From CBDBCU01 sp965243185 (GTDB lineage: Bacteria; Chloroflexota; Dehalococcoidia; Lucifugimonadales; UBA3495), in NCBI GenBank assembly GCA_965243185.1, contig OZ251531.1, positions 1,612,001-1,676,000 of the forward strand: 64,000 nucleotides of DNA, written 5' to 3'. The notes below the pieces were generated by a model. It saw only the letters and a list, made by a program, of their open reading frames with translations, was not told the DNA's origin and ran no database searches. Every line of letters starts with the position of its first letter. Position 1 is the first letter of the stretch. Position numbers and translations under genes: made by a program. Below are positions 42,987 to 50,051 of the stretch, piece after piece.

Positions 42987-43655
42987 CTACACCGGCCACT
43001 CCTCCCAGTTATAAGCCATCTCCCAAAACTGATACTCAAAACGCAAACTGGTCAAATAGGCTTTCCCCATCGCCGCCCGCTCCGCCGGCCCGGCCTGCTC
43101 CCCCAACCGGTTCGCCAAATCGCGAATTTCCCCCGCCAGTTGCCTGAACTCCGGCGATACATACATCTGAATCCACTGGCAATACAGCGGCGCCTCCAAC
43201 GGCTCCCCCCGCCTTGCCAAATGCTCGCCAATTTCCCAATACCCCCACTGGCAGGGCAGCAAGCCGGCCACCAACTCCCCAAAGCTCCCCTGATGCGCCA
43301 GTTGCAGCAGATAGGAAGTATAAGCCACCGTCGTCGGCGCGGCCACCGTAGCCGCCAATTCCGGCCCGCTGATGCCAAACTGCGCGCAATAGCTCCGGTG
43401 CAAATCCCTCTCTACATTCAGCGTCTCGTCCAGCAGCCGGGCAAACCAGCCCATCGTCGCCAAATCCGGCGCCCGCGCCGCCGCCAAGGCCAACGCCCGG
43501 CTGTAGTCGATCAGATACGCATAATCCTGCAAGACATAATGCTTGAACCGGCCTACTTCCAGCGTCCCGTCCCCCACGCCCACCACAAAAGGATGACCCA
43601 GAATAGCCTGACGAATCGGCCCAGCTTCCCGTTCAATATCGTCGGCAAAAGCCAT
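42987..43655 (-). CDS. tenA: TenA-family protein (aminopyrimidine aminohydrolase-like)
   Basis: A 222-aa all-helical protein starting after GGAGGGGGAAA. Marks of the TenA family are FKHYVLQDYAYLIDYSRALA, VAYTSYLLQLAHQGSFGELV and AGLLPCQWGYWEIGEHLA with the catalytic Cys, and EYQFWEMAYNWEEW with the late Glu. It would salvage thiamine breakdown products (aminopyrimidine) or hydrolyse thiamine. No thiamine riboswitch or other thiamine gene is visible nearby. Confidence 0.9.
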   Translation of the reverse strand: MAFADDIEREAGPIRQAILGHPFVVGVGDGTLEVGRFKHYVLQDYAYLIDYSRALALAAARAPDLATMGWFARLLDETLNVERDLHRSYCAQFGISGPELAATVAAPTTVAYTSYLLQLAHQGSFGELVAGLLPCQWGYWEIGEHLARRGEPLEAPLYCQWIQMYVSPEFRQLAGEIRDLANRLGEQAGPAERAAMGKAYLTSLRFEYQFWEMAYNWEEWPV

Positions 43656-43747
43656 TTTCCCCCTCCGGCCTTGCGGTGTCGCTGCCCGTCAAACCACCGC
43701 CGCCGTTACTCCTCAACCCCCCCGACCGGAGGCTAGGGCCGCGGCCC

Positions 43748-43888
43748 TCAATGATGATAGCTGACCGTCTCCGTCAGATAAGTTGACCACCGGGAACCGC
43801 CCCGCTCCGACCCCAGCGGCTTTCCCCGGCCGCCAAACTGCAACGCCCGGCCCCTCAAAATCCGCCGCAGCCCTTTCAGCAGCCCCAT
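43748..43888 (-). CDS. Possible 46-aa basic protein in a tandem repeat
   Basis: MGLLKGLRRILRGRALQFGG followed by a polar end ...TYLTETVSYHH. The upstream 77 bases repeat its first half: a second ATG at 43965 encodes MGLVKGLRRIWSGRALQLGG and ends at 43876. Only weak ribosome binding sites are seen. It may be a real small amphipathic peptide or the result of a tandem duplication. Confidence 0.3.
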   Translation of the reverse strand: MGLLKGLRRILRGRALQFGGRGKPLGSERGGSRWSTYLTETVSYHH

Positions 43889-43965
43889 CGCCGCGCCTTT
43901 CCCCGGCCGCCAAGTTGCAACGCCCGGCCGCTCCAAATCCGCCGCAGCCCTTTCACCAGCCCCAT
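43812..43965. repeat. 77-bp tandem duplication
   Basis: Two direct units containing TTTCCCCGGCCGCCAA and CCGCCGCAGCCCTTTCA, about 90 percent alike, between tenA and the NIPSNAP gene. Confidence 0.7.
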
Positions 43966-43973
43966 CGCCGCGC

Positions 43974-44270
43974 CTACCCCGCCACTTCCTCCATAACCCG
44001 CACCTCCATCTTGGCAATGTGGTTCGGCGGAATGTCCCCCAACGCCTTGCGCTCCGGACTGGCAAAAAACTCCGCCTCCTTGGCCGGAATTTCCCCCACG
44101 CTGTCAAACCGCCGAATCCAGATAAACTCCGTCCCCTCGGCATTGACATAGCTGCTCACCACCGGAATGCCCAACCGGTCGTGCAGCGGCCGGATATGCT
44201 GATTAAACACCTCCAGCCACGAATCCATCATCCCCCGGTTAATCGTATAAATCCGCAGTTGCGCCGCCAT
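43974..44270 (-). CDS. NIPSNAP family protein
   Basis: A 98-aa ferredoxin-like fold protein starting after GGAGGAGGGATTC. The pattern LRIYTINRGMMDSWLEVFNQ, IPVVSSYVNAEGTEFIWIRR and AKEAEFFASPE is typical of NIPSNAP proteins, which are dimeric alpha-beta barrels of mostly unknown function. Complete and of usual length. Confidence 0.88.
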   Translation of the reverse strand: MAAQLRIYTINRGMMDSWLEVFNQHIRPLHDRLGIPVVSSYVNAEGTEFIWIRRFDSVGEIPAKEAEFFASPERKALGDIPPNHIAKMEVRVMEEVAG

Positions 44271-44346
44271 CCTGAATCCCTCCTCCTTACGCCTTGGAAA
44301 TGGCTACTCCCTGCGCCTCCAGCCTTTCCCCAAACCGGGGAAACCG

Positions 44347-44556
44347 CTACTCCTCCTCCCGAAACGGCGGCAGCAATTCCGCCATCGGGATACCCCGCTC
44401 CCGGGACACCTTTTCCAAATGGGCTACCATCGCCTTCCTAGCCGCCTCCCGCCCTTCCTTCCGTCCCTCTACGCGCCCCTCCGCACGGCCCTCTACGCGT
44501 CCCTCCTCCCGCCTGGCTTCCCGCCACGCCAGATGCTTCTCCCACGCCCAGAACAC
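44347..44556 (-). CDS. Family M 3' cassette, possibly translated
   Basis: A 69-aa frame from a GTG at 44556 to a TAG at 44347. It repeats the last part of the gene just upstream: VFWAWEKHLAWREARREEGR, EGR repeats, then VSRERGIPMAELLPPFREEE. The end of the preceding gene (GGGAGGAGGAGTAG) supplies a ribosome binding site seven bases before this GTG, so the cassette could be made as a soluble protein without the membrane helices. Confidence 0.5.
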   Translation of the reverse strand: MFWAWEKHLAWREARREEGRVEGRAEGRVEGRKEGREAARKAMVAHLEKVSRERGIPMAELLPPFREEE

Positions 44557-44558
44557 CG

Positions 44559-44969
44559 CTACTCCTCCTCCCGCGACGGCGGCAGCAATTCCGCCATCGG
44601 GATACCCCGCTCCCGGGACACCCTTTCCAAATGGGCTACCATAGCCTTCTGATTCTCCTTCCGCCCCGCCACACGCCCCTCTTTCCGCCCCTCCTTCCGC
44701 CCCTCCTCCCGCATCGCCTCCCGCCACGCCTTGTGCTTCTCCCACGCCCAAAACATCAGCCGTACACCTCCTTCCAGCGTCAACGCCATCATACCATAGA
44801 CCACCGCCGCCAAATCCACCAACTCAGCGGCCAACTCCCCGTTATCCGGCCCCGGCCACTGACCGCTAATCCACCAGGTCAGCAGCGCCGTTACCGCAAA
44901 CACCCCAAAAGGAGCCGCCATTGCGTGGCGCAGCGGCCACCGCAGTTCCCACCACCTCGGATTTTCCAT
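44559..44969 (-). CDS. Membrane protein with EGR-repeat tail, array copy A
   Basis: A 136-aa protein from the ATG at 44969. Two membrane helices (about 16-34 and 50-70) are followed by LMFWAWEKHKAWREAMREEG, four EGR/KEGR-type repeats, a coil and the end ERGIPMAELLPPSREEE. Its first 81 residues are identical to array copy B at 45352, as is much of the upstream DNA including the promoter. Only the repeat number and tail differ. A family M relative by layout. Function unknown. Confidence 0.7.
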   Translation of the reverse strand: MENPRWWELRWPLRHAMAAPFGVFAVTALLTWWISGQWPGPDNGELAAELVDLAAVVYGMMALTLEGGVRLMFWAWEKHKAWREAMREEGRKEGRKEGRVAGRKENQKAMVAHLERVSRERGIPMAELLPPSREEE

Positions 44970-45030
44970 AACACCGCCTTTCGCTTCACCGATTCCCCCA
45001 CCCGGAGCAGCGCCGGGCCGGGTATGGTCT

Positions 45031-45061
45031 ATTCTAGGGCGGTATCCATAGAACTTGTCAA
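45031..45061 (-). promoter_or_regulatory. Sigma70-like promoter, array copy A
   Basis: TTGACA (45056-45061) and TAGAAT (45031-45036) on the minus strand with a 19-base spacer, upstream of the gene at 44559. The same promoter occurs at 45844 and 46026. Confidence 0.6.
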
Positions 45062-45128
45062 CAGCCAACTGTCAGTGACCGCAGCCCGGTCCAAATTGGC
45101 CGGATTGCCGGATTGCCGGCCCCTCCTC

Positions 45129-45178
45129 TCACCTGGCTTCTCGCCACGCCAGATGCTTCTCCCACGCCCAGAAAACCG
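45129..45178 (-). pseudogene. Degenerate family M 3' cassette
   Basis: Begins FWAWEKHLAWREAR like the cassettes at 44347 and 45179, but the GTG is GTT and a TGA follows after 15 codons. Confidence 0.55.
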
Positions 45179-45349
45179 CTACTCCTCCTCCCGCGGCGGC
45201 AACAGGCGTTCCAAGGGAATACCCATCTCCCGGGACACCCTTTCCAAATGGGCTACCATAGCCTTCTGATTCTCCCTCCGTCCCTCCACACGCCCCTCCT
45301 CCCGCCTGGCTTCCCGCCACGCCAGATGCTTCTCCCACGCCCAGAACAC
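45179..45349 (-). CDS. Family M 3' cassette, possibly translated
   Basis: A 56-aa frame from a GTG at 45349: VFWAWEKHLAWREARREEGR, one VEGRR unit, then VSREMGIPLERLLPPREEE. As at 44556, the GTG is preceded by GGAGGAGGAGTAGCG, the end of the upstream gene. The tail GIPLERLLPPREEE matches copy B, while the 44347 cassette matches copy A, so each cassette goes with its own parent. Confidence 0.5.
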   Translation of the reverse strand: MFWAWEKHLAWREARREEGRVEGRRENQKAMVAHLERVSREMGIPLERLLPPREEE

Positions 45350-45351
45350 CG

Positions 45352-45783
45352 CTACTCCTCCTCCCGCGGCGGCAACAGGCGTTCCAAGGGAATACCCGTC
45401 TCCCGGGACACCCTCTCCAAGTGGGCTGCCGTAGCCTTCTGATTCTCCCTCCGTCCCTCCACACGCCCCTCTACGCGCCCCGTCACACGCCCCTCCTTCC
45501 GCCCCTCCACGCGCCCCTCCTCCCGCATCGCCTCCCGCCACGCCTTGTGCTTCTCCCACGCCCAAAACATCAGCCGTACACCTCCTTCCAGCGTCAACGC
45601 CATCATACCATAGACCACCGCCGCCAAATCCACCAACTCAGCGGCCAACTCCCCGTTATCCGGCCCCGGCCACTGACCGCTAATCCACCAGGTCAGCAGC
45701 GCCGTTACCGCAAACACCCCAAAAGGAGCCGCCATTGCGTGGCGCAGCGGCCACCGCAGTTCCCACCACCTCGGATTTTCCAT
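45352..45783 (-). CDS. Membrane protein with EGR-repeat tail, array copy B
   Basis: A 143-aa protein from the ATG at 45783. Membrane part as in copy A (MENPRWWELRWPLRHAMAAP start), then LMFWAWEKHKAWREAMREEG, six EGR/TGR-type repeats and the end ETGIPLERLLPPREEE. The copies differ in repeat number, which suggests slippage or unequal crossover. The upstream 200 bases are also duplicated. Confidence 0.7.
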   Translation of the reverse strand: MENPRWWELRWPLRHAMAAPFGVFAVTALLTWWISGQWPGPDNGELAAELVDLAAVVYGMMALTLEGGVRLMFWAWEKHKAWREAMREEGRVEGRKEGRVTGRVEGRVEGRRENQKATAAHLERVSRETGIPLERLLPPREEE

Positions 45784-45843
45784 AACACCGCCTTTCGTTT
45801 CACCGATTCCCCTCCCGGAGCAGCCCCGGGCCGGGTATCGTCT

Positions 45844-45874
45844 ATTCTAGGGCGGTATCCATAGAACTTGTCAA
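45844..45874 (-). promoter_or_regulatory. Sigma70-like promoter, array copy B
   Basis: TTGACA (45869-45874), 19-base spacer and TAGAAT (45844-45849) on the minus strand. Confidence 0.6.
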
Positions 45875-45938
45875 CAGCCAACTGTCAGTAACCGCAGCCC
45901 AAGCCAACTTGGCTGGATTGCCGGATTGCCGGCCCGCC

Positions 45939-45965
45939 TCACGCACACCACCTCGGATTTTCCAT
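45939..45965 (-). pseudogene. Remnant start of a third array copy
   Basis: ATG to TGA encodes only MENPRWCA; the shared first seven codons then break into GCGTGAGGCGGGCCGGC. Its upstream region, including TTGACA at 46051-46056 and TAGAAT at 46026-46031, is intact. Confidence 0.6.
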
Positions 45966-46025
45966 AACACCGCCTCTCGTTTCACCGATTCCCCTCCCGG
46001 AGCAGCCCCGGGCCGGGTATCGTCT

Positions 46026-46056
46026 ATTCTAGGGCGGTATCCATAGAACTTGTCAA
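46026..46056 (-). promoter_or_regulatory. Sigma70-like promoter, orphan array copy
   Basis: Same promoter as at 45031 and 45844, now driving only the 8-codon remnant. Confidence 0.5.
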
Positions 46057-46103
46057 CAGCCAACTGCCAGTGACCGCAGCCGGGTCCAAATTAGCTGGAC
46101 TGG

Positions 46104-46204
46104 CGGTTCCGTTCTGTTGTGGGGTACGGGCTTTTCAATGTATGATTTTCCCGTACGGTGCATATCGTGGTGCGAACTTTGTACCCCATAACAGAACGGA
46201 ACCG
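46104..46204. mobile_element. MITE-like element 1 (101 bp)
   Basis: Terminal inverted repeats CGGTTCCGTTCTGTTRTGGG then GTAC, 24 bp with one mismatch. Flanked by GACTGG at 46098-46103 and 46205-46210, a likely 6-bp target duplication. No coding capacity. Confidence 0.65.
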
Positions 46205-46210
46205 GACTGG

Positions 46211-46326
46211 CGGTACTGTCGCATTTGCTGGGTATTTGATGACGCGGCGTATCGCTAGATAGCGGCGTACGTGCGTCTCTATCGGCATTTTATTTGATGG
46301 CTTACCCAGCAAATGCAACAGTACCG
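46211..46326. mobile_element. MITE-like element 2 (116 bp)
   Basis: Terminal inverted repeats CGGTACTGTYGCATTTGCTG then GGTA, 24 bp with one mismatch. It lies directly after the GACTGG that ends element 1. The ends of both elements share CGGTnCnGT and GGGTA, so they may belong to one family. No clear target duplication of its own. Confidence 0.6.
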
Positions 46327-46357
46327 GATCGCCGGATGGCCGGATCGCCGGCCCGCC

Positions 46358-46819
46358 TCACGCCCCCGCCGCCGGGCTGACCGCCGGACTGTTGTAATCC
46401 CCCGGCTGCTCCCCCTCCAGCGACTGGTACTTGGAAGGGCATTTCACCAGGATGTTATCCGCGTGGAAAACCCCTTCATTCCCGTAGCTGCCCTCCAGAA
46501 TAATCTCCGAATGGGGATTAAAAAACAGGTCCGGCATCACCCCGTCATAAGCCGCCGGCAGAGTTGAGCCGCTGCCGTTTTCCGCCTTATCCACCAGTTG
46601 AAAATAGGCTTGCGTCCCGTCGCCCTCCCGGTAAAAGGAATCCGGCGCCAGCCTGCCCGAAACCCGCAAAACCTGCCCATCCTGATACTCCGCGCCGCCC
46701 AGAAACTCATCCACTTCCAGATAGTAGCGCACATTCCCCGGAAAAGCCGAGTAAATCATAAACCCCACCGCCAGAGCCAACGCCGCCCCCAGCAGTATCA
46801 ACCGCAACTTTATCGCCAC
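46358..46819 (-). CDS. ccmE: Cytochrome c maturation heme chaperone, Cys-type
   Basis: A 153-aa periplasmic protein with an N-terminal membrane anchor (about residues 6-24). OB-fold marks are VLRVSGRLAPDSF, AAYDGVMPDLFFN and EIILEGSYGNEGVFHADNIL. The heme-binding position reads VKCPSKYQS, the CxxxY form, where the E. coli type has HxxxY. The Cys form is known from Ccm systems that lack CcmH. Its partners ccmD, ccmC and ccmB lie 2.9-5 kb away on the same strand, with restriction-modification genes in between. Confidence 0.9.
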   Translation of the reverse strand: MAIKLRLILLGAALALAVGFMIYSAFPGNVRYYLEVDEFLGGAEYQDGQVLRVSGRLAPDSFYREGDGTQAYFQLVDKAENGSGSTLPAAYDGVMPDLFFNPHSEIILEGSYGNEGVFHADNILVKCPSKYQSLEGEQPGDYNSPAVSPAAGA

Positions 46820-46975
46820 TTATCGCCCCTCGCCCGGTAAGAAATGAATCGACGACCGGCCACGCGCCGGCAGGCTATTATGATACCACAATCGGGAAAA
46901 GAGTTGGGGTTTAATCAATGCGGCGGCGGTTCCGCCCTTTTGCAGACTGCCCCGCGCCGGGGGGTTCGGAAAAAT

Positions 46976-47206
46976 CTACTCCCCCACCTCCCCCGCCAGC
47001 CACCCCAACGCCGCCGCCTCATCCCGCTCTATCGCCAACTCCACCGCCCCCTTGGCCAACTCCAGCAGCCGGCGGGACTGGCGGCGCAAGGCGGCCGACT
47101 CCGCCACCTGCTCCCGGATTTCCCCTTGGCTTTCCGGGGCAATGATGGGGATGACGACCTGCCCAATCTGCCCCGTGCCGGGGGTTCGGAGTTCTAATGA
47201 GATGGA
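46976..47206 (-). pseudogene. C-terminal remnant of a type I restriction specificity subunit
   Basis: A frame without a start codon encodes GQVVIPIIAPESQGEIREQV, then AESAALRRQSRRLLELAKGA and VELAIERDEAAALGWL. This fits the C-terminal conserved helix of HsdS proteins (IP-x-P-P...EQ then coil and LLxLAKxAVExAI). It is flanked by imperfect 23-24 bp direct repeats (CTGCCCCGYGCC-GGGGGTTCGGA) at 46947-46970 and 47168-47190. Confidence 0.55.
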
Positions 47207-47287
47207 TTAGAAACTACTGACACCCGGCGGTTGACAATCCAGTCTGGATGCCCTATAAACCTCGTCAGGTTATCAGGAGGTTCACTT

Positions 47288-48175
47288 ATGCCGGGGATTA
47301 AACCTTGGGCAGTGCCGGGAATGTCTTATGCCCCCGACGAGTTGCAGATGTTTTTGCAGGTCCTTCAAGAAATTGAAGGGGAAGTTTGGAACGCTGCTAG
47401 TCAGGTCTTGTTCCAAACCATCCTGATCCAAAAGTATTGGCATTTCCGCCATAATGTCCATTTCACCGAGGCTTTTGCCCCCTACGAGCTGCGGTCGGTG
47501 CTGGACGCCGAGCAAAACATTCCCTTTGCGGTGGCGGAGCGTCTGCTCAAAGCAAAGGGATATGCCGACCCGACCCGGAGGAGCCGCGTCGCCATTAACG
47601 CGTTGGAACGGTGGGGATTTGCCCTCGCCGGTCTCAATGACGGCATGGTAATGATAACCCCAATGGGGCGGGAGTTGTCGAAACCCAAGTCCGACTATGG
47701 AGATATTTTCCTGCGTCAACTGTTCAAGTGGCAGTTGCCCAATCCCTTGGACAAGAGTTATCCGGCAAGGCTCGGCTACCGGATAAAGCCTTTTGTGGGA
47801 ACCTTGCATCTGATCAAGAAGGTAAATATCCTCTCCGCGGCTTGTGGGCTTAATACCAGCGGCTTGTCCTTGGATGAATTTGACGCCTTTGTTCCTACCC
47901 TTATTGACTACCAAAAGATACTCGAAGCCGCCGTAGAGGTGGTTGATGTTCGCCTTGCCTGTCAGGGACTTGCCGGCGCGGAACGAGAAAACCGGCAAAA
48001 TGACCTTATCGGGGAATACCTCAACGGGTTTGACACCCGGCGACTGAAGGCTTACGGGGAGCATACCCGCAACTATTTCCGTCTAACCGGGTTCCTGCGC
48101 TACCGTGACGACGGGCGGTTTATTGATTTGGAACCCCGACGGGATATTGAAATTACTGCCACTCTGGGCTACTAA
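47288..48175 (+). CDS. AlwI-family restriction endonuclease-like protein, short
   Basis: A 295-aa protein with its ATG at 47288 after CAGGAGGTTCACTT. KPWAVPGMSYAPDELQMFLQ, then INALERWGFALAGLND, MITPMGRELSKPKSDYGDIF and LRQLFKWQLPNPLDKSY resemble the N-terminal part of AlwI-type endonucleases. Known members are several hundred residues longer, so the nuclease domain seems to be missing. Nearby are a truncated methyltransferase and a GIY-YIG nuclease gene. Confidence 0.55.
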   Translation: MPGIKPWAVPGMSYAPDELQMFLQVLQEIEGEVWNAASQVLFQTILIQKYWHFRHNVHFTEAFAPYELRSVLDAEQNIPFAVAERLLKAKGYADPTRRSRVAINALERWGFALAGLNDGMVMITPMGRELSKPKSDYGDIFLRQLFKWQLPNPLDKSYPARLGYRIKPFVGTLHLIKKVNILSAACGLNTSGLSLDEFDAFVPTLIDYQKILEAAVEVVDVRLACQGLAGAERENRQNDLIGEYLNGFDTRRLKAYGEHTRNYFRLTGFLRYRDDGRFIDLEPRRDIEITATLGY

Positions 48176-48207
48176 TGATAGGAACGTAGTCGGCGCGGGG
48201 AAGCTGG

Positions 48208-48987
48208 CTACAGCAACCCCCGCCGCAGGATTTCCAATGCCTGCTCTCGGGCTATGTTGGGGTCAATGGCTTGGCGGTACAAGTTTCCCCGGTAATCGCC
48301 TTGGTTCCGGTTCAGAGCCGGCCCCAAGACCTCGATTAACAGGGTCTCCATTAGAGCAACAACGATGTCTTTAGTCGCGCTGGCCGGCCCGTTAATCATA
48401 TTGCCATCCTCGTCAACTTGGCGGACTCCGAACCAAGAAAACCGCTCCCACTTGCCGGCCCAATCCGCCCGCCGCTGGTGATGGCGCAAGCGTTGGGAAA
48501 GGCCATTTTCCTCGGCGGTAGTCATCCCCACATAAACCGTTGATTGCCAATTGTGCAGCAAGTACACGCCTTGCTGGTCGGCAAAATCAATGGGCTGTTT
48601 GGGGTCGGTATCGTACCCCAAGATACGCCCGCTAGACCAATCCACTTTGTCCCGTTCCCAATGCAACCCGTAGGCCGCCACCGAGAGATTCTCAGTGTGG
48701 CCTTCAGTTACCAGGATAGACTCCGGGTCTGACGGGATGGCAACTTGTTGGGCATCGACTTCCCCCGCCAAGCCGAAAACCCCGGGAGCGACCCTTACAA
48801 TAGGGGAATCGTCCCGTTCGAGCATACGGTATATGGCATTTCGCACCGTGGCGCTGGGGGTTTTGCCCCCGGTAGCCACTAATTCCCTTGCCAATATCTC
48901 GGTAGTGACATCCCGATAGCTCAGCGGCTCGCCAAACTCGGTCAGAACTCGCAGGATTGCCCCTTCCCAAGTCGATAGGGTGGTCAT
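48208..48987 (-). CDS. HARE-HTH and GIY-YIG nuclease domain protein
   Basis: A 259-aa protein from the ATG at 48987 after GAGGAAAATCT. The N-terminal about 75 residues are a HARE-HTH winged helix (LSTWEGAILRVLTEFGEPLS, GKTPSATVRNAIYRMLERDD), thought to read DNA modification. After a linker a GIY-YIG-type nuclease follows: GVYLLHNWQSTVYVGMT (GVY...YVG form), LSQRLRHHQRRADW with the catalytic Arg, and ETLLIEVLGPALNRNQGD with the Glu and Asn. It may cut modified DNA. A minus-strand TATAAT lies at 49067-49072. Confidence 0.75.
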   Translation of the reverse strand: MTTLSTWEGAILRVLTEFGEPLSYRDVTTEILARELVATGGKTPSATVRNAIYRMLERDDSPIVRVAPGVFGLAGEVDAQQVAIPSDPESILVTEGHTENLSVAAYGLHWERDKVDWSSGRILGYDTDPKQPIDFADQQGVYLLHNWQSTVYVGMTTAEENGLSQRLRHHQRRADWAGKWERFSWFGVRQVDEDGNMINGPASATKDIVVALMETLLIEVLGPALNRNQGDYRGNLYRQAIDPNIAREQALEILRRGLL

Positions 48988-49066
48988 AGATTTTCCTCGC
49001 CGGGCAAAGGAGATAACGGTAAAACGGTGCTTGCCAAGCAATGGCTATACAAACCTCTGCCCTGCA

Positions 49067-49072
49067 ATTATA
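49067..49072 (-). promoter_or_regulatory. -10 box of the GIY-YIG gene
   Basis: GATATAATTG on the minus strand, 80 bases upstream of the ATG at 48987. Confidence 0.4.
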
Positions 49073-49102
49073 TCACAAGCGGTATATTCCTGATTCCCAT
49101 TT

Positions 49103-49720
49103 ATGACCGTGCGGAACGGCCGCCCGGTGGCCTGCGACAAGGGCGATTGGGATGTCGTTGACAATCTCCACGACTTTAACCGGGAGTGGATTGCCGAGTG
49201 TGTCCGGGTGCTGGCCGACGATGGAACCCTCTGGATTTCCGGCACCTTGCACAATCACCCGTCGGTGGGGATGGCGCTGAAAGAACTTGGCTTGTGGATT
49301 ATCAACGACGTGGTCTGGTTCAAGCGCAACGCCACGCCGCTGATGGCAAAAAACCGGTTCGCCCCGTCCACCGAATTGATTTGGGTTGCCGCCAAGTCCA
49401 AGCGGTATTTCTTTGACTACGAAACCGCCAAGCAGATGAACGGCGGCCGGCAAATGCGGAATCTCTGGGAAATCAACGCCGAAAAGCACAAGACCAGCCA
49501 TCCCGCCGAAAAGCCCGAACCCCTGTTGTCCCGCATCATCACCATCGGCTCCCGGCCGGGTGATACGGTGCTTGACCCCTTTATGGGGTCAGGAACCACC
49601 GGCGTAGTAGCCCAACAAATGGGCCGGAAATTCATCGGCTTCGAGACCGACTCAGATTATTTCTGCATCGCCTTGAACCGCATAAACCACGCGCCCCAGC
49701 AACTTAGCGCAAGCCGCTAA
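49103..49720 (+). pseudogene. 5'-truncated DNA adenine methyltransferase
   Basis: A 205-aa frame beginning inside a beta-class methyltransferase. NREWIAECVRVLADDGTLWI, NDVVWFKRNATPLMAKNRFA, HPAEKPEPLLSRIITIG and motif I DTVLDPFMGSGTTGVVAQQM are present. Motif IV (DPPY), which should lie about 40 residues before WDVVDNLHDFNREW, is missing, and an in-frame TGA stands 15 bases before the ATG. It therefore cannot bind and flip its target base normally. Its stop abuts the stop of ccmD at the edge of the inserted region. Confidence 0.75.
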
Positions 49721-49906
49721 CTACTCCCCGCCCCCCTCCCCCCCATCCCCCTCCCCCACCAACTCCCCCCACTCCTGCTCCAACTCCCGCCGCCGCCGCG
49801 TCAAAAAAAACGCATAGCCAAAAAACGCCAGCCAGCACACCGCAAAAGCGGCGAACAGGTAGGCCAAATTAGCCGGAGCTTGGCTCTGCAACAAAATAAA
49901 TCCCAT
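49721..49906 (-). CDS. ccmD: Cytochrome c maturation protein CcmD-like
   Basis: A 61-aa protein with one membrane helix (ANLAYLFAAFAVCWLAFFGY) followed by a basic and acidic tail (TRRRRELEQEWGEL). Length, topology and its place just after ccmC support CcmD, which helps release holo-CcmE. Weak sequence constraint in this family limits certainty. Confidence 0.7.
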   Translation of the reverse strand: MGFILLQSQAPANLAYLFAAFAVCWLAFFGYAFFLTRRRRELEQEWGELVGEGDGGEGGGE

Positions 49907-50051
49907 ACCCCTTTGCCTCCCTTTATCCTCTATCGTCTCCGACGATGGATGATAGAATGGTAGCTGATGAATGATCGGATGGTAGATGGTAGCCGATAGC
50001 TTATAGCCAATGCTTGTTGACCGCCGGCTAACGCCCGCCGCCCCGGCCCCC

